A DNA stretch of 64,000 nt, taken from contig NZ_JARKIN010000001.1 in assembly GCF_029351045.1 (NCBI RefSeq), positions 617,001 through 681,000 on the forward strand. The letters are read 5' to 3'. The position numbers and the translations under genes are program-made. The notes under the pieces were generated by a model. The model was not told the DNA's origin. It saw only the letters and a list, made by a program, of their open reading frames with translations, and searched no databases. The stretch comes from Streptomyces sp. WMMB303. Lineage in GTDB: Bacteria; Actinomycetota; Actinomycetes; Streptomycetales; Streptomycetaceae. This document shows positions 34,178 through 43,040 of the stretch, one piece after another. Positions within the stretch are counted from its first letter, which is position 1. Each line of letters starts with the position of its first letter.

Positions 34178-35539
34178 CTACTGGGTGCCGCAGGGTGAGC
34201 TGCGCTCGGCGTCCAGCCAGGGCAGGTCGTGGCCCATCCGGTCGCGCTTGGTGCGCAGGTAGCGCAGGTTGTGCTCGCCGGCCTGCACCGGCATCGGCTC
34301 CCGTCCGGTGACGCGCAGGCCGTGCCGCTCCATCGCGGCCGTCTTCTCCGGGTTGTTCGTCATCAGCCGCAGGGACCGCACCCCCAGATCGGCGAGGATC
34401 TGCGCGGCGGCCGCGTAGTCGCGCGCGTCGGCCGGAAGCCCCAGTTCGAGGTTGGCGTCGAGGGTGTCGCGGCCCCGCTCCTGCAGTTCGTAGGCGCGCA
34501 GCTTGGACAGCAGCCCGATGCCCCGGCCCTCGTGTCCGCGCAGGTAGAGCACCACGCCGTGGCCCTCCTGCTGGACGCGCTCCAGGGACGCCTCCAACTG
34601 GGGCCCGCAGTCGCATCGCTGGGAGCCGAAGACGTCGCCCGTCAGGCACTCGGAATGCACTCGTACGAGCACGTCCTCGCCGGCGGCGGGATGCCCGGGG
34701 TCCCCCGGGCCGGTGAGGTCACCGGCGACGAGCGCGATGTGCTCCACCCCGTCGACGACGGAGCGGTAGCCGTAGGCACGGAAGTCGCCGTGCCGGGTGG
34801 GCAGCCGGGTCGTCGCCTCACGCCGCACGGTGGGCTCGGCGGAGCGGCGGTAGGCGATCAGGTCCTCGATGGAGATGATCCGCAGCCCGTGCTTCCGTGC
34901 GAACGGCACCAGTTCGGGCAGCCGCAGCATGGTGCCGTCCTCGCCGGCGATCTCCACGATGGCGGCGGCGGGACGCAGCCCGGCCAGCCGGGCCAGGTCG
35001 ACGCCCGCCTCGGTGTGCCCGGCGCGGGCGAGCACACCGCCGGGCCTGGCACGCAGCGGAAAGGCGTGCCCGGGCCGGACGAAGTCGGCCGGTGCCGTGC
35101 CGGGGTCGGCCAGCAGCCGGATGGTGGCGGCGCGGTCGGCGGCGGAGATACCGGTGGTGACGCCGTGCGCGCCGGTGGCGTCGACCGAGACGGTGAAGGC
35201 GGTGCCCATGGACTCGGTGTTCTCGGCGACCATCTGGGGCAGCGCGAGCCGGTCGAGGTCGGCCCCTTCCATGGGGGTGCAGATCAGGCCGCGGCACTCG
35301 CTCATCATGAAGGCGACGGTCTCGGGCGTGACCAGCTCGGCGGCGACCACCAGGTCGCCCTCGTTCTCCCGGCTCTCGTCGTCGACGACCACGACCGGGC
35401 GCCCCTCGGCGATGTCGCGGACCGCCTCCTCGACGGGGTCGAGCGCGAGCCCGAACACCGCCCCGGGGTCGGCCGGTTCCGCCTCGGACGAGGGTCGCGG
35501 GGCGGGGGGCGCGTCGTACCAGTTCGGCAGCGCGGTCAT
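34178..35539 (-). CDS. ribBA: Bifunctional DHBP synthase / GTP cyclohydrolase II
   Basis: A 453-residue fusion giving both riboflavin precursors. The N-terminal RibB half (about 30-235) converts ribulose 5-phosphate to dihydroxybutanone phosphate and shows [20 protein letters not shown] and [12 protein letters not shown]. The C-terminal RibA half opens GTP and has the zinc site [18 protein letters not shown] plus [12 protein letters not shown]. Thus both active sites look intact. GAAGGAG precedes the ATG. It follows ribM by 46 bp and precedes ribH by 107 bp. Confidence 0.97.
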   Translation of the reverse strand: MTALPNWYDAPPAPRPSSEAEPADPGAVFGLALDPVEEAVRDIAEGRPVVVVDDESRENEGDLVVAAELVTPETVAFMMSECRGLICTPMEGADLDRLALPQMVAENTESMGTAFTVSVDATGAHGVTTGISAADRAATIRLLADPGTAPADFVRPGHAFPLRARPGGVLARAGHTEAGVDLARLAGLRPAAAIVEIAGEDGTMLRLPELVPFARKHGLRIISIEDLIAYRRSAEPTVRREATTRLPTRHGDFRAYGYRSVVDGVEHIALVAGDLTGPGDPGHPAAGEDVLVRVHSECLTGDVFGSQRCDCGPQLEASLERVQQEGHGVVLYLRGHEGRGIGLLSKLRAYELQERGRDTLDANLELGLPADARDYAAAAQILADLGVRSLRLMTNNPEKTAAMERHGLRVTGREPMPVQAGEHNLRYLRTKRDRMGHDLPWLDAERSSPCGTQ

Positions 35540-35585
35540 GAGCGTGCTCCTTCCTCGGGGTGCGCCTGGGCGGGACACGGCGCGT

Positions 35586-36269
35586 TCACAGCGTGGCTCC
35601 GGCCGAGTGCAGCGCGTGCTCGGGGCGGGCGGCGGCCCGCGCGCCCGCCTCCTCACGGGACCGCTGCCACCAGGCGCGCAGCCCCCACAGGACGAGGGCG
35701 AGATAGACGACGTAGACGAGGCCGGAGAAAGCCAGGCCGCTGCTGAAGGCGAGCGGCACCCCGACCACGTCCACCAGCAGCCAGGCGAGCCAGAACTCCA
35801 CCAGCCCGCGGGCCTGGGCCACCATCGCGGCCAGGGTGCCGACGAAGATGTAGGCGTCGGCCCAGGGGCTCCAGGAGAGAGCGGGCACCAGGGTGAAGAG
35901 CGTGCCGACGGCGGCCGTGCCCAGCGCGGTGCCGAGGGCGAGCAGTCCCCGCTCCCGCCAGGTGGCGAACCGTACGGCGATGGATCCGTCCTGCGCCTGC
36001 CGCCGACCGCGTCCCCACTGCCGCCAGCCCCACAGTGCCACTCCGATGACCAGGAGCTGCTTGCCGACGCCGCCCGCCAACTGGGCTGAGGCGAAGGCGC
36101 CCACGAGGATCAGCCCGGACAGCAGCTGCACGGGCCAGGTGGCTATGGAGCGCCGCCAGCCCAGCGCGAGCCCGAGCAGCCCCATCAGGTTGCCGAGCAT
36201 GTCGGACCAGATGACGTGCTGTCCGAAGGCGGCGAACGCCTCCTGGTTCAGCCAGTGCAGCCCGCTCAT
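35586..36269 (-). CDS. ribM: RibM/PnuC-family flavin transporter
   Basis: A 227-residue membrane protein with about seven to eight helices of the PnuC family, which otherwise carries nicotinamide riboside. Within a ribE-ribM-ribA-ribH order, PnuC homologues in Streptomyces davaonensis and Corynebacterium are riboflavin (and roseoflavin) uptake proteins called RibM; function here is assigned by that context. NMN-type family motifs occur around [25 protein letters not shown] and [16 protein letters not shown]. Its start overlaps the ribE stop (ATGA), indicating coupled translation. Confidence 0.85.
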   Translation of the reverse strand: MSGLHWLNQEAFAAFGQHVIWSDMLGNLMGLLGLALGWRRSIATWPVQLLSGLILVGAFASAQLAGGVGKQLLVIGVALWGWRQWGRGRRQAQDGSIAVRFATWRERGLLALGTALGTAAVGTLFTLVPALSWSPWADAYIFVGTLAAMVAQARGLVEFWLAWLLVDVVGVPLAFSSGLAFSGLVYVVYLALVLWGLRAWWQRSREEAGARAAARPEHALHSAGATL

Positions 36270-36943
36270 CGCGCCGCCCCGCTCTGCCGCGCCGTACCAC
36301 CCTGCCGCGAGGGTGCCGCATCGCCGGGGCGCGGCGGCTGCGGGACGCCCCGCGCGGTCGGGCCCAGCAGCCGCTCCACGTACTTGGCGAGGACGTCGAC
36401 CTCCAGGTTGACCGGGTCGCCCGGCTGCTTGGTGCCGAGCGTGGTGAGGGCGAGCGTGGTGGGGATGAGGGAGACCGTGAAGTACGCGTCGGTGGCCTCG
36501 ACGACCGTCAGGCTGATGCCGTCGACGGTGATGGAGCCTTTCTCGACCAGGTAGCGGCCCAGCCCCTCGGGCAGCCCGATGGTGAGATCCGTGCCGCTGT
36601 CCGCGTCGTGCCGCGCGGTGACGGTGCCGGTGCCGTCGACGTGCCCCTGGACGAGGTGGCCGTCGAGCCGTCCGCCCAGCGCCATGGGCCGCTCCAGGTT
36701 GACGGGCGAGCCCGCGGTGAGGGCTCCGAGGCTGGAGCGCTCCAGCGTCTCGGCGATGACGTCGGCCGTGAACTCGCCGTCGCGGGTCTCCACGACGGTC
36801 AGGCACACACCGTTGACGGCGATCGAGTCGCCGTGCCGCGCGTCTGCGGTGACGCGCGGGCCGCGCAGCCGCAGCCGTGCGGAGCCGCCCAGGTCCTCTA
36901 CGGCGACGACCTCGCCCAGTTCTTCCACGATTCCGGTGAACAC
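36266..36943 (-). CDS. ribE: Riboflavin synthase
   Basis: Dismutates two 6,7-dimethyl-8-ribityllumazine molecules to riboflavin. Two lumazine-binding beta-barrel repeats are visible: MFTGIVEELGEV to GVCLTVVE (1-95), and HLVQGHVDGTGTV to GISLTVVEA (96-195). The C-terminal 25 residues are an extra Arg/Gly/Pro-rich tail. It starts with GTG immediately after the ribD stop codon (no gap), so the two are cotranslated. Confidence 0.97.
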   Translation of the reverse strand: MFTGIVEELGEVVAVEDLGGSARLRLRGPRVTADARHGDSIAVNGVCLTVVETRDGEFTADVIAETLERSSLGALTAGSPVNLERPMALGGRLDGHLVQGHVDGTGTVTARHDADSGTDLTIGLPEGLGRYLVEKGSITVDGISLTVVEATDAYFTVSLIPTTLALTTLGTKQPGDPVNLEVDVLAKYVERLLGPTARGVPQPPRPGDAAPSRQGGTARQSGAAR

Positions 36944-38134
36944 TCAGGACTCCTCGGTCTGCTCGGGCTGCCCGGCGACGGCGGACGGGCGGGCGGGCGG
37001 GTGCGCGGTGCTGCCGACCGCGGTGACCCGCAGGTCGGGGCCGATGCGCAGGGTGTCGCTCACGGTGAGCCGCAACGCCTGCGCGATGGTGTTGATTCCG
37101 GCGTCCCCCAGGACGGGCGGCCCCGCGCCCAGCAGCACGGGGGCGAGATAGCCGACGACCCGGTCGACCAGTCCCTCGGCGACGAAAGCGGCGGCGAGGG
37201 TGGCGCCGCCCTCCAGCAGCACGGCGCGCACGTCGCGGGTGTGCAGGGCGGTCAGCAGCGCGTCCAGGTCGAGTCCGGCCCGGTCCCCGGCCGCCCGCGG
37301 CAGCCGCAGCACCTCGACCGGGCTGCCGTCGGCGGCGGCCTCCAGTCCGGCGGTGTCCGCGTCCCGGGCGACGGCGATCAGGGTGGGCGCGGCGCCGTCG
37401 AGGACACGGGCGCCCGCGCGTACGGCCGTGGCCTCGGTGTCGACGACGACGCGGAGCGGCTGGGTGGCGCCGGGTACTCCGCGCACGGCCAGGTGCGGGT
37501 CGTCGGCGCGGGCGGTTCCGGAACCGACGAGAACGGCGTCGGACTCGGCGCGCAGCCGGTGCACGTCGGCCCGGGCCTCGGCGGAGGTGATCCAGCGGCT
37601 GGAGCCGTCGGCGGCGGCGGTGCGGCCGTCGAGCGTGGCGGCGTACTTCCAGGTGACGTACGGGCGGCCGTGCAGGACGGAGGTCAGCCAAGCCGCGTTG
37701 CCCGCCGCGGCCTCGTCGGCCAGCAGCCCCCCTTCGACCTCGACACCGGCGGCGGCGAGTGTCGAGGCGCCGCCGGCCGAGCCGGGGCCGGGGTCGGGCA
37801 CGGCGTAGACGACGCGGGAGATCCCGGCGTCGAGGAGGGCGCGGGAGCAGGGGCCGGTGCGCCCGGTGTGATCGCAGGGTTCGAGTGTGACGACGGCGGT
37901 GCCGCCGCGGGCGTCCTCACCCGCTTCGGCCAGCGCGTGGACCTCCGCGTGCGGTCCGCCGGCCCGCTGGTGCCAGCCCTCCCCCACCTGGCGTCCCACG
38001 TGGTCGAGGACGACGCAGCCGACGACGGGATTGGGGCTGGTGGAGCCGAGTCCCCGTGCGGCGAGAGCGATGGCACGGCGCATCGCGTCGCGCTCGGCCT
38101 GCGGCGCGAGCGGCGCCTGGGGGTGGGGGGCCAC
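36944..38134 (-). CDS. ribD: Bifunctional pyrimidine deaminase/reductase
   Basis: Catalyses the second and third riboflavin steps after GTP opening. The N-terminal deaminase (about 15-150) has the zinc site PHAEVHAL and EPCDHTGRTGPC with SPNPVVGCVV. The C-terminal reductase (about 155-370) binds NADPH with VTWKYAATLDGRTAA, SRWIT and LLEGGATLAAAF. GTG is the start because AGGAGG lies 5 nt upstream; longer frames run into the riboswitch leader. It is the first gene of the operon, 156 bp after the FMN riboswitch. Confidence 0.96.
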   Translation of the reverse strand: MAPHPQAPLAPQAERDAMRRAIALAARGLGSTSPNPVVGCVVLDHVGRQVGEGWHQRAGGPHAEVHALAEAGEDARGGTAVVTLEPCDHTGRTGPCSRALLDAGISRVVYAVPDPGPGSAGGASTLAAAGVEVEGGLLADEAAAGNAAWLTSVLHGRPYVTWKYAATLDGRTAAADGSSRWITSAEARADVHRLRAESDAVLVGSGTARADDPHLAVRGVPGATQPLRVVVDTEATAVRAGARVLDGAAPTLIAVARDADTAGLEAAADGSPVEVLRLPRAAGDRAGLDLDALLTALHTRDVRAVLLEGGATLAAAFVAEGLVDRVVGYLAPVLLGAGPPVLGDAGINTIAQALRLTVSDTLRIGPDLRVTAVGSTAHPPARPSAVAGQPEQTEES

Positions 38135-38290
38135 CGGGTCCTCCTGCCTCTTCGGGCACGGACTCCGGGGCTGTGGGACTGTGACGGACGCGGGAACGGG
38201 ACGACCTGCCGGAACGGGAGGGTCCGCTCCGGACCGGCCGCAGCCTCCGGAACGGTACCGCCGGTCGGCGGCGCACCGATCACGTCCGCC

Positions 38291-38417
38291 GCGCACTGCC
38301 TCCCATCCGGACTTTCACCGTCGGTCCAGGAATCTCACCTGGTCAACCGACCGCTGGTGGCGGCCGGGTCGCGGACTGTAACCGCCGGTTCGGACTTTCA
38401 CCGACCCCGGAGTGCGC
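38291..38417 (-). promoter_or_regulatory. FMN riboswitch (RFN element)
   Basis: On the minus strand the 127-nt element has the P1 stem GCGCACT (38417-38411) with AGTGCGC (38297-38291). The conserved joining segments GGTGAAAGTCC, AACCGGCGGT and AGTCCGCGACC, a variable arm, GACCAGGTGAGATTCCTGG, GACGGTGAAAGTCCGGATGGGAG and GGCAGTGC follow in order. FMN binding should reduce expression of ribD and the downstream genes. Possible expression-platform hairpins lie between the element and ribD (for example CCGCC/GGCGG near 38265). Confidence 0.97.
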
Positions 38418-38424
38418 TGACGTC

Positions 38425-38465
38425 ACTGGTACTCCCCCAGCTGTCGGCCGGGGGTACTCCCCAGT
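38425..38465. repeat. REP-like imperfect palindrome
   Basis: Ends ACTGG and CCAGT enclose a TACTCCCCC block and a GGGGGTACTCCCC block. The GGGGTACTCCC core also occurs at 10030-10040. Such CCCC/GTAC/GGGG intergenic elements are, from memory, scattered in Streptomyces genomes. It directly abuts the riboswitch. Confidence 0.45.
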
Positions 38466-38674
38466 CTGCCACGCGGGGAGGGGTGCCATGCGGGCGGCTG
38501 CTGTGCGGTGACTCACAGCAGCCCCGTGACGGCGCGTGCGCCACCGGTGTCCACGGCTGTTCGAGCGGGGTTCGAGCAGGGCACGATCTGCGTCGTGGGC
38601 CGCGCGGACCCGCCGCCGGGCGGTACGGACGCGCGCCGGAAGGCGGTGGTCGGAACGTGCGGCGGGGAGACGGG

Positions 38675-40012
38675 ATGCGTACGGATGCACACGGCCCCGA
38701 GCCGGGTGCCGGGGCGGGGACCGGTGCGGGGGCGGGAATCGGTGCGCCGCCGGGAGCCGGGGCGGAGCCGGGATGCGGGGCGGAGGTGCCCGGTACCCGG
38801 ACGGGCCGCCCTCGGATCGCGCCCGGGGCCCGGCCCGCGGAGTCCGCGCGGGCCGGGCGGGTGGCGGTCTCGGTGGTCTTCGCCGTGCACGGCACGGCCA
38901 GCGGCACGTTCGCCACCCGGATCCCCTGGCTGCGCGAACACCTCGGGCTGAGTCCCGGCTGGCTGGGGCTGGCGCTGGTCTTCATGACGGCGGGGGCCTC
39001 CGCGGCCATGCCGCTGGCCGCGCGCGCGGCGCACCGGTACGGTCCGCGCCGGGCGCTGGCCGCGGTCTCGCTGGCATGCTGCGCGGGACTGGTGCTGCCG
39101 CCGCTGGCCCCGGCTCTGGGATGGCTGTGCCTGGCGCTGTTCCTGTACGGCTGCGGGCTCGGTCTGATGGACGTGGCGATGAACGCCCAGGGGGTTCGGG
39201 TCGAGGCGGAGTACGGGCGGTCGGTGATGTCCTCGCTGCACGGGTTGTGGAGCGTGGGAACGCTGGTCGGCGGCGCAGGTGGCGTGCTGGCCGCGGATGC
39301 GGGGCTGGACGCGCGGCTGCATCTGGGGCCGGCGGCTCCGCTGCTGGCCGCGATCGCGGTGGTCGCGGCCCGGTGGACCCCGGACCGGGAGCGGTCCCGT
39401 CAACCGGACGGCGCCCGGGAGGACGCCCGGGAGGGCACCCAGGAGGACGAGGCACCTCCGCGCTTCGCGCTGCCCGCCCGCGGGGTCGTGGCGATCGGGC
39501 TGCTCGGCTTCTGCGCGGTGTTCGCCGAAGGCGCCTCGATGGACTGGTCCGGCATCTACCTCGCGGACGTGACGGGGGCCGGCCCCGGGCTGGCCGCCTC
39601 TGCCTACACGGCGTTCGCCTGCACCATGGCGCTGGCCCGGCTGTCGGGCGACGCCGTGGTGCGGCGGTTCGGACCGGTGGCCACCGTACGCGCGGGCGGG
39701 GCGCTGGCTGCGGCGGGCGGCGCGCTGGTGGTCGCGGCACGGACGCCGCCCGCGGCCGTGGTCGGCTTCGCGCTGATCGGGGTGGGGATCGCCGTGGTCG
39801 TCCCGCTGTGCTTCGCCGCCGCGGGCCGCACCGCGGCTGCCGCCCCAGGCCAGGCCATCGCGGGGGTGGCCACCCTGGCCTACGCGTCCGGCCTGGCGGC
39901 ACCCGCCGCCGTCGGCTGGATCGCCGAGTCGACCACCCTGTCCGCCTCCTTCGGTGTCGTCACCTTCCTGCTGCTGGGGCTGGTGGCGGGGGCGCGGGTG
40001 CTCCGCGCCTGA
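38675..40012 (+). CDS. MFS transporter
   Basis: A 445-residue, 12-helix permease preceded by a Gly/Ala/Pro-rich cytosolic segment (1-50). Conserved features are SGTFATRIPWLREHLGLS, CGLGLMDVAMNAQGVRVE, SSLHGLWSVGTLVGG and the later SGDAVVRRFGP loop. This resembles the YbjJ-like MFS group with unknown substrate. ATG was chosen because GGGGAG lies 5 nt upstream; upstream in-frame sequence belongs to the riboswitch antisense. It is divergent from the rib operon. Confidence 0.88.
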   Translation: MRTDAHGPEPGAGAGTGAGAGIGAPPGAGAEPGCGAEVPGTRTGRPRIAPGARPAESARAGRVAVSVVFAVHGTASGTFATRIPWLREHLGLSPGWLGLALVFMTAGASAAMPLAARAAHRYGPRRALAAVSLACCAGLVLPPLAPALGWLCLALFLYGCGLGLMDVAMNAQGVRVEAEYGRSVMSSLHGLWSVGTLVGGAGGVLAADAGLDARLHLGPAAPLLAAIAVVAARWTPDRERSRQPDGAREDAREGTQEDEAPPRFALPARGVVAIGLLGFCAVFAEGASMDWSGIYLADVTGAGPGLAASAYTAFACTMALARLSGDAVVRRFGPVATVRAGGALAAAGGALVVAARTPPAAVVGFALIGVGIAVVVPLCFAAAGRTAAAAPGQAIAGVATLAYASGLAAPAAVGWIAESTTLSASFGVVTFLLLGLVAGARVLRA

Positions 40013-40142
40013 CGGCCGGGCATACCGGGCGGTGCTGGTGACCGGCCCGGAGCCGCGCAGGGAGCCGGACGGAGGCATCGTGCCGGTCGAACTAGTATGT
40101 GGGCCGATCAGAATCAGCCAGGCAGCGAGCGGGAGTGAAGAC

Positions 40143-41525
40143 ATGGGCGGCGGGCTCGGCGTGCGGTGGAAGGTGCACGGCGACGGTCGGGTCCCGGCGC
40201 CCGGCGCGGTGGTACGGCCCGACGAACGGCTCTCCTGGCCGCGGACGGCGGGCCTGGGCGCCCAGCACGTGGTGGCCATGTTCGGCGCCAGCTTCGTGGC
40301 ACCGGTCCTCATGGGGCTGGACCCGAACCTGGCGATCATGATGTCCGGCCTGGCCACGATGCTCTTCCTGCTGGCCACCCGCGGCCGGGTACCGAGCTAC
40401 CTGGGGTGCAGCCTCTCCTTCGTCGGGGTCACCGCCGCCATCCGCGGCCAGGGCGGCGGCAGCGCCACCGTGACCGGGGCGATCCTGGTGGTCGGAGCCG
40501 TGCTGCTGCTCGTCGGGCTGGCCGTGCAGAAGTTCGGCGCGCGGATCATCCACGCGGTGATGCCGCCCGTGGTGACCGGTGCGGTCGTCATGCTGATCGG
40601 CTTCAACCTGGCGCCCGTCACCGCCTCGACGTACTGGCCCCAGGACCAGTGGACGGCGCTGCTGACCATGCTGCTGACCGGACTCGCGGTGGTGTGCCTG
40701 CGCGGCTTCTGGTCCCGGATCGCGATCTTCCTGGGGCTGGTCGCCGGCTATCTGATGTCCTGGGCGTTCGACACGGTGTTCGGCCGGATCCACTCGCCGG
40801 ACGCGAGCGGCAGGACGGTCGACCACTGGCGACTGGACCTGTCCGGCGTGGGCCGGGCCGACTGGTTCGGGCTGCCGTCCGTGCACGGCCCCGACTTCTC
40901 CTGGTCGCCGGTGCTGGTGGCGCTCCCGGTGGTGATCGCGCTGGTGGCCGAGAACGCGGGGCACGTCAAGGCGGTCGGCGAGATGACCGGCGATCCGCTG
41001 GACGACAAACTGGGCACGGCGATCGCCGCGGACGGCGCGGGCAGCGTCCTGTCGACGGCCTTCGGCGGCCCGGCCACGACGACATACTCGGAGAACATCG
41101 GCGTCATGGCCGCGACCCGGGTCTATTCCACGGCCGCGTACTGGGCCGCGGCGTGTTTCGCGCTGCTCTTCGGGCTGTGCCCCAAGTTCGGTGCCGTCGT
41201 CGCGGCGATCCCCGGCGGAGTGCTCGGCGGCATCACCGTGATCCTCTACGGCATGATCGGCCTGCTCGGGGCGCAGATCTGGATCAACAACGCCGTCGAC
41301 ATGCGCAATCCGCTCAACCTCGTACCGGTCGCGGCGGGCATCATCATCGGCGTCGGGGGCGTCACCCTGAAGGTCACCGACGACTTCGAACTCGGCGGCA
41401 TCGCACTGGGCACCGTCGTCGTCCTCACCGGCTACCACGCGCTCAAGGCGCTGGCCCCGCCGCACCTCAAGGCCCAGCAGCCGCTGCTGGACGAGGGCAC
41501 CAGCGGCTACGACGAACCGAGCTGA
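40143..41525 (+). CDS. Uracil/xanthine permease (NCS2 family)
   Basis: A 460-residue, 14-helix nucleobase:proton symporter. The N-terminal QHVVAMFGASFVAPVLMGLDP and PSYLGCSLSFVGV are typical of the UraA/PyrP branch, ENAGHVKAVGEMTG carries the substrate-binding Glu in helix 8, and GGPATTTYSENIGVMAATRV is the helix-10 signature. Uracil is the best guess for the substrate. GGGAG precedes the ATG. A TAGTAT (40093-40098) is a possible -10 element. The last 19 bp overlap the convergent GNAT gene. Confidence 0.92.
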   Translation: MGGGLGVRWKVHGDGRVPAPGAVVRPDERLSWPRTAGLGAQHVVAMFGASFVAPVLMGLDPNLAIMMSGLATMLFLLATRGRVPSYLGCSLSFVGVTAAIRGQGGGSATVTGAILVVGAVLLLVGLAVQKFGARIIHAVMPPVVTGAVVMLIGFNLAPVTASTYWPQDQWTALLTMLLTGLAVVCLRGFWSRIAIFLGLVAGYLMSWAFDTVFGRIHSPDASGRTVDHWRLDLSGVGRADWFGLPSVHGPDFSWSPVLVALPVVIALVAENAGHVKAVGEMTGDPLDDKLGTAIAADGAGSVLSTAFGGPATTTYSENIGVMAATRVYSTAAYWAAACFALLFGLCPKFGAVVAAIPGGVLGGITVILYGMIGLLGAQIWINNAVDMRNPLNLVPVAAGIIIGVGGVTLKVTDDFELGGIALGTVVVLTGYHALKALAPPHLKAQQPLLDEGTSGYDEPS

Positions 41526-42076
41526 CCCGCGCCGGGGGCCGTGCCGCGTTCGCCGGGGGCCGCCGCGCGGGCGGAGGGTGCCGTCGCCGTGAAGTACCGG
41601 ACCCGGTGGTCCTCGCCCACCGGCCGCATTCCGGCCGCCGCCATCACGTGCTGCGAGGCCAGGTTGTCCAGGTCGGCGTCGGCCTCGACCCGGGCGACAC
41701 CCTGGGACCAGGCGAAGGCCAGCAGCGCGCGCAGCGCCTCGGCGGCATATCCCCTGCCGCGTGCCGAGGCGTTGAGGCCGTACCCGACGGTCACGGTATC
41801 CGCCGTGCCGGACACCCGGTCGAGGCCGATACCGCCGATGGCGCGGCCGTCCTCACGACGCCGGATCTCGTAGTTGCCGGCCGGCTGTCGGCCGCCGTCG
41901 GCTCCGCACGCCGCCGGCAGGGCCCGGGCGCCCCGCACATCCATGGCGTCGGGATACTCGGGCCCCCAACGGTCCCCGGGTCCGGGCCTGCGCCGCACGA
42001 CGCGTTCGGCCTCCTGACGTGTCATGGGGTGCAGCACGAGCCTCTCGGTGTGCAGATCGGCCCTACCGGTGGTCAT
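41507..42076 (-). CDS. GNAT family N-acetyltransferase
   Basis: A 189-residue acetyl-CoA-dependent acyltransferase resembling the RimJ/RimL subgroup. It opens with LHTERLVLHPMT, has YEIRRREDGRAIGGIGL, the acetyl-CoA loop NASARGRGYAAEALRALLAFA, and LDNLASQHVMAAAGM. The acceptor is unknown. The C-terminal 25 residues are low complexity. Overlaps the 3' end of the permease on the opposite strand. Confidence 0.88.
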   Translation of the reverse strand: MTTGRADLHTERLVLHPMTRQEAERVVRRRPGPGDRWGPEYPDAMDVRGARALPAACGADGGRQPAGNYEIRRREDGRAIGGIGLDRVSGTADTVTVGYGLNASARGRGYAAEALRALLAFAWSQGVARVEADADLDNLASQHVMAAAGMRPVGEDHRVRYFTATAPSARAAAPGERGTAPGAGQLGSS

Positions 42077-42207
42077 GGCCGGAGTATCGCGGCATCCCGT
42101 CGGCCGCGCACCCGAATTGAACGAGAGAGGGGCACACGTCCTCCGTCCGGGGGCTGCCGGGGCGGCGCTGCCCGCAGCGCGGGCCGACGGCTGTCAGGCT
42201 GCCCGGC

Positions 42208-42915
42208 ATGACCTCCATCGAGCAGGTGCCAGCGCAACGCGCGGCGACGGCCGTGCCCATCGCCGATGTGACGGCCCGGATGCGCGAGATCGGCGCCGTA
42301 CTGCCCAGGCAGGACGGCGTGGCGGTCTTCGACCGGGTGTACCTGTCGGTGACCGAGGAACTCGAACGGCGTCTGGCCGCCGGGCACTTCCGGGACCGGG
42401 CAGCCACCGGGGAGCTGGGCAGCCGGTTCGCACAGCGCTTCCTGGACGCGGTGGACGCCGAGGCCGCCGGGTTGCGGATGCCCGCGTGCTGGCGGCCGCT
42501 CTTCCGCTTCCGGCGCCATCCCTCCGTCCATCCGCTGCAGTTCGCGCTGGCCGGCATCAACGCCCACATCGGCCACGACCTGCCACTGGCGCTGGTGGAC
42601 ACCTGCCGGGCACTGCGCGCCGTGCCCGCGGAGCTGGAGACGGACTTCGAGCGGATCGGCGAACTGCTGACGGGCCTGGAGGAGCGCATCCGGGAGGACC
42701 TGATGCCCGGCCCGGACCTGCTGGACGTGGCCGATCCGCTCACCCACCTGGTCGGTTCCTGGAGTCTGGAGAGGGCGCGGGCGGGTGCCTGGGCGTCGTT
42801 CCGGGCGCTGTGGGGGCTGCGGGACTGCGGGGAACTGCTGGAGGAGATGGCCGAGGGGCTGGACGCGACGGTCGGCTTGACGGGCCGCTGCCTGCTCACG
42901 CCGCTGTGGCACTGA
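42208..42915 (+). CDS. DUF5995 family protein
   Basis: A 235-residue cytosolic helical protein with the DUF5995 signature VFDRVYLSVTEELERRL, then HPLQFALAGINAHIGHDLPLAL, and VGSWSLERARAGAWASFRALW. The invariant NxHIxxDLPxA segment contains His and Asp that could bind metal, but no activity is known. The weak AGG upstream and CAGGCT seven bases before the ATG leave open a leaderless start. It precedes the LLM oxidoreductase by 125 bp on the same strand. Confidence 0.86.
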   Translation: MTSIEQVPAQRAATAVPIADVTARMREIGAVLPRQDGVAVFDRVYLSVTEELERRLAAGHFRDRAATGELGSRFAQRFLDAVDAEAAGLRMPACWRPLFRFRRHPSVHPLQFALAGINAHIGHDLPLALVDTCRALRAVPAELETDFERIGELLTGLEERIREDLMPGPDLLDVADPLTHLVGSWSLERARAGAWASFRALWGLRDCGELLEEMAEGLDATVGLTGRCLLTPLWH

Positions 42916-43040
42916 GCGAAGAGGGACGAGGCGCGGCATTGCCTGGAGCGTGCTCGAAGGCGTAGGCAGGAGAAGAACGACACCCGTGCCGGCGACGAGA
43001 CGTGACGGGTGGTCAGCTCGACGAGGCGCCGGAGGGTGAG

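Larger units (their letters stand above)
38135..38674. other. 540-bp divergent regulatory region (rib operon / MFS gene)
   Basis: No protein gene. It contains the FMN riboswitch and expression platform reading toward ribD, a GGGGTACTCCC-bearing imperfect palindrome just upstream of the riboswitch, and the start region of the MFS gene to the right. I could not fix the rib promoter. Confidence 0.7.

Noticed and set aside
36608..38674. Plus-strand open frame reaching the MFS gene
   Set aside because: It is antisense to ribD, ribE and the riboswitch; the real MFS start with GGGGAG is at 38675.
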